Shown: positions 14,398 through 20,803 of the stretch, piece after piece | Numbering within the stretch: the first letter of the stretch is position 1 | Layout of the letters: every line of letters starts with the position of its first letter | Source of the DNA: JASGDB01 sp049841315 | GTDB taxonomy: Bacteria; Bacteroidota; Bacteroidia; Flavobacteriales; Weeksellaceae | Direction: 5' to 3' | Length of the DNA stretch: 20,848 nt | Assembly: GCA_049841315.1 (NCBI GenBank) | Contig: JASGDB010000055.1 | Location: 1-20,848, forward strand | Notes under the pieces: model-generated | What the model was told of the DNA's origin: nothing | Databases searched by the model: none | What the model saw: the letters and a program-made list of their open reading frames with translations, nothing else | Program-made: the position numbers and the translations under genes

Positions 14398-14680
14398 ATA
14401 TCAAAGTCTTATCTTGTTCGATGTAATCTTTTATCAAAGGGGAAACAAATTCTACCGAAACAAAATCCACATCTTTTTTCAATAATTCTTTAATATCCAA
14501 CCACCAACCTATATAATCCAATCCTATTATTTTTGAATAATCCCAATCTATCAGCAAGTCCACATCGCTGTTTTCATCGGCATCGCCACGAGCAAAAGAA
14601 CCGAAAAGATAAACTTTTTTTGCGGGTTTATCTTTAAAAAATGTTCTTATTTTTTCCAATTCCTGTGATGAAAGTTTCAT
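14387..14680 (-). CDS. mntA: MntA-type minimal nucleotidyltransferase antitoxin
   Basis: This 97-residue protein is a minimal nucleotidyltransferase of the MNT/MntA family. It shows the exact GS-x10-DxD motif: G27-S28, then D39-V40-D41, within VYLFGSFARGDADENSDVDL. A further strand with an acidic residue (DVDFVSVE, 70-77) would give the third carboxylate (D70 or D72). In studied systems MntA transfers AMP to a tyrosine of HepT and so neutralises it. The gene starts 21 bp after nuoE in nuo direction, with no promoter visible, and overlaps hepT by 11 bases. Antitoxin comes before toxin, which lets antitoxin be made first. Confidence 0.92.
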   Translation of the reverse strand: MKLSSQELEKIRTFFKDKPAKKVYLFGSFARGDADENSDVDLLIDWDYSKIIGLDYIGWWLDIKELLKKDVDFVSVEFVSPLIKDYIEQDKTLIYEA

Positions 14681-14701
14681 TTTTTTAATTTAAAAATTTC
14701 A

Positions 14702-15211
14702 TTAATCCAAAGCAATCGCTCCCTGCTTACAAAGTTCAAGGATTTCGTCCACTTTTTCAATCGTTAAATTTTCGTGATAAAATTTTCCTAACTGCATCAT
14801 CGGTGCATAACCACACGCTCCGAGACATTCCGCAGGTTTCAGCGTGAAGAGTCCGTCTTCCGTAGTTTCTCCGTCTTTAATATTCAGTTTTGTGCGAAGA
14901 TGATTCAGGATTTTTTCGCTTCCGCAAACCATACAAGGTCCGGTTCTGCAAACTTCGAGAACGTATTTTCCAACCGGCTTCATATTGAACATTGTGTAAA
15001 AAGTGGCTACTTCATACACTTCAATCGGTTTTATGGAAAGGATTTCTGCCACATAATCCATTACCGGAACATCTAACCAACCTCCGAATTCCTTTTGTGC
15101 AATGTGCAGAACGGGAATCAATGCCGATTTCTGTCTTCCTTCCGGATAACGTGCGATAATTTTATGTACCTGTTCAAGCGTTTCAGGTTTAAAAGCAATT
15201 GTTTCGCTCAT
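14702..15211 (-). CDS. nuoE: NADH-quinone oxidoreductase subunit E ([2Fe-2S] N1a)
   Basis: NuoE is the thioredoxin-fold [2Fe-2S] subunit that sits beside NuoF in the NADH-oxidising tip of complex I. The 169 residues have the cluster N1a ligands in the canonical spacing C-x4-C-x35-C-x3-C: C88, C93, C129, C133 (EVCRTGPCMVCG and ECLGACGYAPM). An N-terminal helical part (LIPVLHIAQKEFGGW) is also typical. nuoF normally follows directly, but here the four-gene toxin-antitoxin-like block is in between. A 103-bp gap with palindromes separates it from nuoD. The ATG at 15209-15211 lacks an obvious Shine-Dalgarno. Confidence 0.97.
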   Translation of the reverse strand: MSETIAFKPETLEQVHKIIARYPEGRQKSALIPVLHIAQKEFGGWLDVPVMDYVAEILSIKPIEVYEVATFYTMFNMKPVGKYVLEVCRTGPCMVCGSEKILNHLRTKLNIKDGETTEDGLFTLKPAECLGACGYAPMMQLGKFYHENLTIEKVDEILELCKQGAIALD

Positions 15212-15226
15212 TTTCTTAATGTATTA

Positions 15227-15241
15227 TTGTACGACGTACAA
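15227..15241. repeat. 15-bp palindrome before nuoE
   Basis: TTGTACG, A, CGTACAA form a compact palindrome 16 bp upstream of the nuoE start. The form would suit binding by a dimeric regulator or a short hairpin next to the ribosome binding region. It occurs once in the window as far as I can see. A regulatory function is only a guess. Confidence 0.5.
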
Positions 15242-15265
15242 TGTACTAATGATTTTTTATTTTTA

Positions 15266-15301
15266 ATCATTGTAAAAATCATCAATACATTTTACAATGA
15301 T
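15266..15301. repeat. Perfect 12-bp inverted repeat in the nuoD-nuoE gap
   Basis: ATCATTGTAAAA (15266-15277), a 12-base loop, and TTTTACAATGAT (15290-15301) pair without mismatch. On the coding strand no U run follows, so it is not a standard terminator. As it sits between two subunit genes of one complex, it may be an mRNA-processing or stability stem. Confidence 0.75.
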
Positions 15302-15314
15302 ACTTTTTACAATT

Positions 15315-16538
15315 TTATGCGTCAAGTTCTCCCGCAATCACATTCATCGAACTCATCGTTACCACCGCATCGGAAATCATCGAACCCTGAATCATTTCAG
15401 GAAATGCCTGATAATAAATGAAGCAAGGTCTTCTGAAATGCAGTCTGTAAGGGCTTCTTCCGCCGTCGCTTACCAGATAGAATCCTAATTCTCCGTTTCC
15501 GCCTTCCACACAGTGATACACTTCGCCTTTCGGAATTTCGGTTTCTCCCATTACGATTTTGAAATGGTAAATCAACGCTTCCATTTTGGTGTAAACATCG
15601 GCTTTTTCAGGCAGATAAAAATCCGGAACATCAGCGTGGAACGCACCTTCCGGAAGATTTTCGTAAGCGTTTTTAATCAACTTATAACTTTCCAGAATTT
15701 CCTGCTGACGAACCATAAAACGGTCGTAAGTATCTCCGGAAGTTCCGATTGGAATAATGAAATCGAAATCGTCATAAGAAGAATACGGCTGTGCTACACG
15801 AACGTCGTAATCCACTCCTGCCGCTCTTAAATTCGGTCCTGTGAAACTATAACTCAAAGCACGTTCCGTGGAAATAGGACCTGCACCAATGGTTCTGTCC
15901 ATAAAGATTCTGTTTCTTTCCAAAAGAATACAGAATTCTTCAAATCGTTTCGGAAAATTTTTAATAAATTCTTTTATCAGTTCGTGAAATTTCGGAGTGA
16001 AATCTCTTTCAAAACCGCCGATTCTTCCCATATTAGTGGTCATTCTCGCTCCGCAAATCTGCTCGTACATTTCGTAGATTCTTTCACGGTCTTGGAAAAC
16101 GTAGGTAAATCCTGTCAAAGCACCGGTGTCCACGCCAATTACGCCGTTACAAACCAAATGGTCGGCAATTCTCGCCAGTTCCATCATAATGATACGCATA
16201 TAATCCACACGTTTCGGAACTTCGCATCCTATCAGTTTTTCAACCGTCATATGCCAACCGATATTATTAATCGGTGCGGAACAGTAATTCATACGGTCTG
16301 TAAGCGTGGTAATCTGTGCAAAATTTCGTCTTTCAGAAATTTTTTCAAAAGCACGGTGAATATATCCCACCGTTTGCTCGGAATGCAGAATGCGCTCTCC
16401 GTCCATCGTCAGAATATTCTGAAAAATCCCGTGAGTTGCAGGGTGAGTCGGACCGAGATTCAGCGTGTACAACTGTCCGTCAATCTGCTCTTTGGACTCG
16501 TATTGGTTGAGTATGTTTGATAATTCGTTGTCTTTCAT
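15315..16538 (-). CDS. nuoD: NADH-quinone oxidoreductase subunit D (49 kDa, quinone site)
   Basis: NuoD holds the quinone-reducing pocket of the peripheral arm next to cluster N2 and descends from the NiFe hydrogenase large subunit. With the ATG at 16536-16538 it has 407 residues beginning MKDNELSN. An in-frame TTG 21 bases upstream lies inside a G-rich intergenic repeat and would only add GERGQI, so I reject it. Family signatures are LGPTHPATHG (28-37), VGYIHRAFEK (57-66) and the CSAPINNIGWH block. The C-terminus SSMNVIAGELDA is typical of the family, though slightly varied from the common ID-x-V-x-GE-x-DR. It is separate from nuoC, as in Bacteroidota and unlike the nuoCD fusion of enterobacteria. 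Confidence 0.96.
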   Translation of the reverse strand: MKDNELSNILNQYESKEQIDGQLYTLNLGPTHPATHGIFQNILTMDGERILHSEQTVGYIHRAFEKISERRNFAQITTLTDRMNYCSAPINNIGWHMTVEKLIGCEVPKRVDYMRIIMMELARIADHLVCNGVIGVDTGALTGFTYVFQDRERIYEMYEQICGARMTTNMGRIGGFERDFTPKFHELIKEFIKNFPKRFEEFCILLERNRIFMDRTIGAGPISTERALSYSFTGPNLRAAGVDYDVRVAQPYSSYDDFDFIIPIGTSGDTYDRFMVRQQEILESYKLIKNAYENLPEGAFHADVPDFYLPEKADVYTKMEALIYHFKIVMGETEIPKGEVYHCVEGGNGELGFYLVSDGGRSPYRLHFRRPCFIYYQAFPEMIQGSMISDAVVTMSSMNVIAGELDA

Positions 16539-16543
16539 AATCT

Positions 16544-16661
16544 GCCCCCTTTCCCCCAAAGGGGAGAAAAGCGTTAAAGTTTTATGTTAAAAAATCAATA
16601 TTCATCTTTCTAATTTTTCCGGATATTCTTGCCAATCTTCCCCCTTTGGGGGAAAGGGGGC
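16544..16661. repeat. Segment bracketed by inverted copies of a C/G-rich palindrome, nuoC-nuoD gap
   Basis: GCCCCCTTTCCCCCAAAGGGG (16544-16564) at one end is matched in reverse complement by CCCCCTTTGGGGGAAAGG (16640-16657, running on to 16661) at the other. Each arm has its own inner CCCCCTTTGGGGG-like palindrome (arm 1 has a base fewer). The 118-bp segment fills the gap between nuoC and nuoD exactly. The middle is AT-rich, with no gene. Such a build resembles a tiny non-autonomous element or a pair of flavobacterial intergenic repeats. Confidence 0.75.
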
Positions 16662-16664
16662 TTT

Positions 16665-17159
16665 TTATCTTCCGAACATCGTATCGTTTTTGTCCGTTCT
16701 TGTTCCGTCTTCCAGACGATATTCCTTTAACATCGGATGATAGCCGAGTTCAGGGTCGTTCAGAATAATTCTTAAATCCGGATGTCCTTTGAATCTGATT
16801 CCGAAGAAATCAAACGTTTCTCTTTCCATCCAGTTGGCTCCGGCATACAAATCCGTCAGAGTGTCCACTTCCGCATTTTCTCTCGGCATAAAGGCTTTCA
16901 AACGAATGCGGAAATTGGTCATCATATTGTGAAGATGATAAACCACACCTAATTCCTTCTCCTTGTTTTCAGGATAATGGATTCCGCAGATGTCCGTAAG
17001 AAAATTGATTTCCAAAGAAGAATCTTTCAGGTAATGAATTACTTTTTTGATGTCTTCTTTTTTTATTTCCAAAGTCAGAAAATCATACGGCTCGGAATGC
17101 GCAAGCACCGAATCGGGAAATTCTCTCTGAATGGCTTCTAAAACAAATTCGTTTGTCAT
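16665..17159 (-). CDS. nuoC: NADH-quinone oxidoreductase subunit C (30 kDa)
   Basis: NuoC is a structural subunit of the peripheral arm that packs against NuoD and NuoB. The 164-residue protein shows the family signature ERETFDFFGIRFKGHP at 112-127, followed by DLRIILNDPE. The sequence before it (VYHLHNMMTNFRIRLKAF) is also typical. The end, EYRLEDGTRTDKNDTMFGR, stops without a NuoD domain, so the gene is not fused. The segment to nuoD is the 118-bp repeat-bracketed gap, the gap to nuoB is 66 bp and holds a 10-bp hairpin. Confidence 0.96.
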   Translation of the reverse strand: MTNEFVLEAIQREFPDSVLAHSEPYDFLTLEIKKEDIKKVIHYLKDSSLEINFLTDICGIHYPENKEKELGVVYHLHNMMTNFRIRLKAFMPRENAEVDTLTDLYAGANWMERETFDFFGIRFKGHPDLRIILNDPELGYHPMLKEYRLEDGTRTDKNDTMFGR

Positions 17160-17181
17160 AATTTTTTGTTTCGGGTTTCAA

Positions 17182-17212
17182 GTTTAAAGTTCCAAGTTCC
17201 AAAACTTTAAAC
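17182..17212. repeat. 10-bp hairpin in the nuoB-nuoC gap
   Basis: GTTTAAAGTT (17182-17191), an 11-base loop with TCC-AAG-TTCC words, and AACTTTAAAC (17203-17212) pair perfectly. Related TTTAAAGTTTAATG words occur in the nuoA-nuoB gap (17791-17810) and before 18599. The elements look like members of one short intergenic repeat family. Confidence 0.6.
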
Positions 17213-17225
17213 ATTAAACTTTGAA

Positions 17226-17780
17226 CTAATCAATTCCGTAAGATTCTAATAAATTCTGATATTCCGGAGTATCACGTCTTCTCAGAGATTCGCTTTGGGA
17301 AAGCGCCTGAACCTGCATAAATCCTTCCAAAATCTGCTCCGGTCTTGGCGGACATCCCGGAACATAAACATCCACCGGAATAATTTTGTCAATTCCCTGC
17401 AAAACGGAATACGTATCAAAAATTCCACCGCTGGAAGCACACGCTCCAACCGCAATTACCCATTTCGGCTCTGCCATTTGGGTGTAAATTTCTTTCAAAA
17501 CAGGACCTAATTTTTTGGAAATCGTTCCGCAAACCAAAAGACAATCTGCCTGTCTTGGCGAAAACGACATTCTTTCCGCTCCGAAACGTGCCAAATCATA
17601 ATTCGGCATCATCATCGCCATAAATTCAATTCCACAGCAAGATGTTGCAAAAGGAAGCGGCCAAAGCGAATATGAACGCGCCATCCCGATTAAACTATCT
17701 AATTTGGTAGCAAAAAATCCTTCTCCGGAATATCCGGCAGGTGCAGGAGCGTCTGTTTTTATGATTTTATTTTCTGACAT
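17226..17780 (-). CDS. nuoB: NADH-quinone oxidoreductase subunit B (cluster N2)
   Basis: NuoB carries the terminal [4Fe-4S] cluster N2, which reduces quinone. The 184 residues show the four ligands: the adjacent pair C48-C49 (FATSCCGIEFMA), C114 (AVGACASSGG) and C143 (VPGCPPRPEQI). The MARSYSLWPLPFAT stretch before the cluster and the ARFGAERMSFSPRQAD block are standard. The N-terminus is about 20 residues of hydrophilic extension. The 120-bp gap to nuoA holds one copy of the 64-bp double-hairpin repeat. Nothing is missing. Confidence 0.97.
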   Translation of the reverse strand: MSENKIIKTDAPAPAGYSGEGFFATKLDSLIGMARSYSLWPLPFATSCCGIEFMAMMMPNYDLARFGAERMSFSPRQADCLLVCGTISKKLGPVLKEIYTQMAEPKWVIAVGACASSGGIFDTYSVLQGIDKIIPVDVYVPGCPPRPEQILEGFMQVQALSQSESLRRRDTPEYQNLLESYGID

Positions 17781-17813
17781 TTTTAGTTCAAGGTTTAAAG
17801 TTTAATGTTTTAA

Positions 17814-17877
17814 CCACCCCGTCAAAATTTTCTTTCTGAAAATTTTGCCACCCCTCCAAAGGAGGGGAATTCTTCCA
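17814..17877. repeat. 64-bp double-hairpin repeat, copy 1 (nuoA-nuoB gap)
   Basis: It is identical over 64 bp to 18599-18662 and in the same orientation. It contains stem AAAATTTTC/GAAAATTTT (17824-17832 and 17838-17846), then stem CCCCTCC/GGAGGGG (17851-17857 and 17861-17867). A diverged copy with both stems kept is at 7147-7205. Two identical copies 785 bp apart enclose nuoA and the small membrane protein gene. Confidence 0.92.
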
Positions 17878-17900
17878 TCTTCAAACTTCCATCTTCCCAC

Positions 17901-18272
17901 TTATTTATCCCAATCCAATGCACCCCTTTTCAGAACGTAAAAAAATCCAAGGAAGAAAACTCCCACGAATGCTACGACTGCAAGAAAACCTTCCAGACCG
18001 AATTCTTTAAAATTAACAGCATAAGGATAGAAAAATACGATTTCGATATCGAAAAGCACGAAAAGAATCGCAGTAAGAAAATACTTTACCGAAAAAGGGG
18101 TTCTTGCGTTTCCTTCCACTTCCACACCACATTCAAAACTTTGATTTTTAACGGAATTGCCTTTTTTCTGACGAGGACCAAGATAGTGCGCCCCCAAAAG
18201 TGAAACGGCAACAAAACCTAATGCAACAGCCGCCTGAATGAGAACCGGAATATATTCTTTAGGTAAATTCAT
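17901..18272 (-). CDS. nuoA: NADH-quinone oxidoreductase subunit A
   Basis: NuoA (ND3) is a three-helix membrane subunit whose first loop reaches the quinone site and takes part in redox coupling. The 123-residue product has the loop cysteine in FECGVE (46-51), and the second-helix signature SVKYFLTAILFVLFDIEIVF (61-80) with the FDIE acidic pair. Helices fall near 8-30, 62-86 and 93-114. It is the first subunit gene. A TAAATTTG box lies 25 bp before the ATG, so the operon promoter is probably here. There is no strong Shine-Dalgarno. Confidence 0.96.
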   Translation of the reverse strand: MNLPKEYIPVLIQAAVALGFVAVSLLGAHYLGPRQKKGNSVKNQSFECGVEVEGNARTPFSVKYFLTAILFVLFDIEIVFFYPYAVNFKEFGLEGFLAVVAFVGVFFLGFFYVLKRGALDWDK

Positions 18273-18296
18273 TTTCTACATACTTTTATCAAGATG

Positions 18297-18304
18297 CAAA
18301 TTTA
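18297..18304 (-). promoter_or_regulatory. Probable -7 box of the nuo operon promoter
   Basis: On the minus strand TAAATTTG fits the Bacteroidota -7 consensus TAnnTTTG. Its 3' end is 24 bp before the nuoA ATG, which would give a leader of roughly 15-20 bases. No TTG is seen at the expected -33 distance (the region reads CTTTC), so it may be a weaker or activated promoter. The 116-bp gap before nuoA has no other candidate. Confidence 0.5.
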
Positions 18305-18388
18305 CTTAATAAAGTATGAAAGAGGAAATTTAACTAACGAAATTATGATGAATAAAAGAGGAATGAAGTAATTTAGAATGATTAAAAA

Positions 18389-18571
18389 TTACTTGTTTTT
18401 TCTCATTTTTTTCATCAGTACAAAAGCCATAAATCCGATGTATCCGAAAAGCACACTTGCAAAAAGAATATTTACCGCCGTATTGGTTCTGTCGTCCTCA
18501 ATTTTGAAAAAGAGATTGTAAATGATGAAAACCGCGATGAGAACTGCATATATGGTAAGATGTTTTTTCAT
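18389..18571 (-). CDS. Small two-helix membrane protein upstream of nuoA
   Basis: A 60-residue product with two hydrophobic segments (about 6-23, IYAVLIAVFIIYNLFF, and 33-53, VNILFASVLFGYIGFMAF), a short acidic loop KIEDDRTN and a basic tail KKMRKNK. This is a sensible small inner-membrane protein with both ends inside (positive-inside rule). No family is recognised. It reads in the nuo direction 116 bp before nuoA, but a promoter box between them suggests it need not be part of the operon. One copy of the 64-bp repeat lies just before it. Its clean membrane topology and ATG start argue for a real gene. Confidence 0.6.
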   Translation of the reverse strand: MKKHLTIYAVLIAVFIIYNLFFKIEDDRTNTAVNILFASVLFGYIGFMAFVLMKKMRKNK

Positions 18572-18598
18572 AAATTTTGTTTAAGATTTAATGTTTGA

Positions 18599-18662
18599 CC
18601 ACCCCGTCAAAATTTTCTTTCTGAAAATTTTGCCACCCCTCCAAAGGAGGGGAATTCTTCCA
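18599..18662. repeat. 64-bp double-hairpin repeat, copy 2
   Basis: Identical to 17814-17877 over the whole 64 bp. It fills the gap between the small membrane protein gene (start 18571) and the end of the GNAT-like gene (stop 18670). The bases before it (TTTAAGATTTAATGTTTGA) also resemble those before copy 1, so the duplicated unit may reach about 20 bp further. Confidence 0.92.
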
Positions 18663-18669
18663 ACATCCA

Positions 18670-19797
18670 TCATCCAACATCCATTGAGTACGTTCTTCTA
18701 CGTTTGTGATTCACGGGATTGTAATCCTGCCACAACACCTGCACACTTTTGTTTTCTTCCAGTTCCGGATTGGTTTCCGCGAATTTGATTCCCATTTTCC
18801 GGAAACGGACAAAAATTTCTTTAAAAATAATAGCCGTTACGCCGCGACGCTGATATTCAGGATGAATGCCGATTAAATAAAAATTTGCCCTGTCGTTTTT
18901 TCTTCCTGCCTGCAAAAAATGCCACCATCCGAAAGGAAATAATTTCCCTTTCGATTTTTGCAAAGCCCTTGAATAAGAAGGCATTGTAATCGCAAAAGCG
19001 ACCAACTGATGATTTTCGTCCTCGATGCAGATAATGTAATTTTTGGCTATAAAAGGAAAATATTTTTCTTTATAAGTTTTAATCTGCTCTTCGGAAATCG
19101 GGGTATAGGTAGAAAGATGTTTATAGGTTTCGTCCAGCAATCCGAACATCGAATCCACCAAAGGAAGAATTTCTTTTTTGCTTTTGAAATTGATGACGTT
19201 CAACTTGTATTTCTGTGCAATCAGACCACTGAATTTTTCTACTTTTTCGGGAAGAACTTCGGGAAAATTGATTTCAAATTCCACCCATTCCTTTTCTTTT
19301 ACCAAACCGAGTTTTTCCAGATGCTGAGGATAATATTCAAAATTATAAATCCCAATCATCGTGGCAAGTTTATCAAAACCCATTGTCAGCATTCCGGCTT
19401 TATCGAGGTTGGTAAATCCCATTGGTCCTTCGATTTTTTCAATATTTTTGGATTTTGCAAAATCAACGGCAGTTTTAATTAACGCTTTGGAAACTTCAAT
19501 ATCATCAATAAAATCAATCCATCCGAAACGTACTTTCCTGATTCCCAATTCTTTTTCTTCCTTATGATTAATCATCACGGCAATTCTTCCGGCAATTTTC
19601 CCGTCCTTATATGCCAGAAAAAGTTTGAACTCCGAATAATTCAGAGCAGGATTTTCTTCTTTTTTCCATATATTTTTCTCGTCGTTAATCAATGGCGGAA
19701 CGTAATTTTCACAGTTCCGATAGAGCTTGTCCGGAAACCGGACAAACTGCTCTATTTCTTTTTGGATAACGACTTCTTTGATGAGAATTTCTGACAT
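18670..19797 (-). CDS. GNAT-like protein of unknown substrate (YghO-like family)
   Basis: From the ATG at 19795-19797 the protein has 375 residues. It begins with a family-typical part (QFVRFPDKLYRN..YVPPL, LFLAYKDGKIAGRIAVMIN) and has a conserved GPMGFTN..GML..GFD block in the middle. Near the end, IGIHPEYQRRGV (309-320) is the acetyl-CoA binding motif A of GNAT acetyltransferases. Such two-GNAT-unit proteins are widespread in Bacteroidota, but the acceptor is unknown. A longer start is possible at a GTG 18 bases upstream, but it would overlap a -7 promoter box, so the ATG is preferred. It reads toward nuoA in the same direction; a 98-bp gap with the 64-bp repeat follows. Confidence 0.82.
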   Translation of the reverse strand: MSEILIKEVVIQKEIEQFVRFPDKLYRNCENYVPPLINDEKNIWKKEENPALNYSEFKLFLAYKDGKIAGRIAVMINHKEEKELGIRKVRFGWIDFIDDIEVSKALIKTAVDFAKSKNIEKIEGPMGFTNLDKAGMLTMGFDKLATMIGIYNFEYYPQHLEKLGLVKEKEWVEFEINFPEVLPEKVEKFSGLIAQKYKLNVINFKSKKEILPLVDSMFGLLDETYKHLSTYTPISEEQIKTYKEKYFPFIAKNYIICIEDENHQLVAFAITMPSYSRALQKSKGKLFPFGWWHFLQAGRKNDRANFYLIGIHPEYQRRGVTAIIFKEIFVRFRKMGIKFAETNPELEENKSVQVLWQDYNPVNHKRRRTYSMDVG

Positions 19798-19814
19798 TGT
19801 ACTGCTTGAAAACA

Positions 19815-19822
19815 CAAAGATA
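19815..19822 (-). promoter_or_regulatory. Probable -7 box for the GNAT-like gene
   Basis: TATCTTTG on the minus strand fits TAnnTTTG and ends 17 bp before the ATG at 19797, predicting a very short leader. It overlaps the alternative GTG start, which supports the ATG. No clear -33 TTG is seen. Confidence 0.45.
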
Positions 19823-19897
19823 ATTTATCTTATCAAAATATGGAAGTTTGGCACGTTTTTTATATTTTTAATGAAGAAAAAATTAAAGAAAAATAAG

Positions 19898-20605
19898 ATG
19901 ACAGGTTATTATGTAATTATTGGATTAACAATGCTTGCGAGCTGGCTGGTTTCGGCGAGATTGAAGTCTAAATTCCAGCACTATTCTAAGGTTCATTTAC
20001 AAAACGGAATGTCCGGAAAAGAAATCGCAGAAAAAATGCTTCGCGACAACGGAATACACGATGTACAGGTAATTTCTGTTCCCGGACAGCTAACCGACCA
20101 TTATAATCCCGAAAACAAAACGGTCAATCTTTCCGAAGGTGTTTATATGCAAAGAAATGCGGCTGCGGCTGCGGTTGCGGCTCACGAATGTGGTCATGCC
20201 GTGCAACATGCGGTAGGATATTCTATGTTGCAGCTTCGTTCCAAATTGGTTCCGGCTGTAAATATCAGTTCCAGACTTTCGCAGTTTGTTATAATTGCAG
20301 GTATCTCGGTGATGGCAGCATCCAGAACGATTGATAATCCAAACGGAAATACTACGGTGCTGGCAATCGGAGTTTTGCTTTTTGCCGTAACTACTTTATT
20401 TGCATTTGTAACGCTTCCTGTGGAATATGACGCAAGCAACAGAGCAATGAAATGGCTGAAAGATACGGGAACGGTAACGGCAGAAGAATATGTAGGCGTT
20501 CAGGACAGCCTGAAATGGGCGGCAAGAACGTATGTAGTAGCGGCTTTGGGTTCTCTCGGTCAGCTGTTGTATTGGGCTTCCATGTTATTGGGAAGAAGGG
20601 ATTGA
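19898..20605 (+). CDS. YugP-type membrane zinc metallopeptidase
   Basis: The 235-residue product from ATG 19898 (MTGYYVIIGLTMLASWL) is a neutral zinc metallopeptidase of the YugP family, anchored in the inner membrane. The zinc site is HECGH at 96-100 (AAHECGHAVQ), and PVEYDAS (175-181, Glu177) probably supplies the third ligand. Helices lie at the N-terminus (3-20), in the middle (about 127-142 and 153-173) and near the end (about 212-231). The motif LTDHYNPENKTVNLSEGVY (65-83) is typical. An ATG 27 bases upstream would add MKKKLKKNK; the later start follows AAAGAAAAATAAG, so both are possible. It is divergent from the GNAT-like gene and monocistronic as far as seen. Substrate unknown. Confidence 0.9.
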   Translation: MTGYYVIIGLTMLASWLVSARLKSKFQHYSKVHLQNGMSGKEIAEKMLRDNGIHDVQVISVPGQLTDHYNPENKTVNLSEGVYMQRNAAAAAVAAHECGHAVQHAVGYSMLQLRSKLVPAVNISSRLSQFVIIAGISVMAASRTIDNPNGNTTVLAIGVLLFAVTTLFAFVTLPVEYDASNRAMKWLKDTGTVTAEEYVGVQDSLKWAARTYVVAALGSLGQLLYWASMLLGRRD

Positions 20606-20624
20606 CAAAAGCCAAGTAAAAGGT

Positions 20625-20656
20625 AAAAAGAGCCAAGTGTTGGTTGGAATCTTTTT
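20625..20656 (+). terminator. Terminator-like hairpin after the metallopeptidase gene
   Basis: AAAAAGA (20625-20631) pairs with TCTTTTT (20650-20656) and CCAA (20633-20636) with TTGG (20644-20647), with a small internal bulge and a seven-base loop. The descending arm ends in five T bases, fitting an intrinsic terminator 20 bp past the stop. The stem is AU-rich and imperfect. Confidence 0.4.
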
Positions 20657-20803
20657 ATTATGAAAAAATAAACTACCCCGAGGAACTATTTAGATTAAAA
20701 TAAACGATTTCAATATTGCCACTTTAAAAGATCAAAAAAATTGGTTCTTCGACAAAAACTGTGGATTTTAAAATTAACATTTATCTATAAATTCTCAATT
20801 CCT

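Noticed and set aside
15984..16520. Open frame of 178 codons on the plus strand opposite nuoD
   Set aside because: Antisense shadow of nuoD; no recognisable domain and no start context.
16539..16559. Longer NuoD start at an in-frame TTG
   Set aside because: The added codons come from the C/G-rich repeat; ATG at 16538 gives the standard N-terminus.
19798..19815. GTG start for the GNAT-like protein
   Set aside because: It would lie on the TATCTTTG promoter box and add six non-conserved residues.
19727..19897. N-terminal extension of the metallopeptidase back to 19727
   Set aside because: It would overlap the divergent GNAT-like gene and its promoter, and YugP proteins begin with the MTGYY-like membrane helix.
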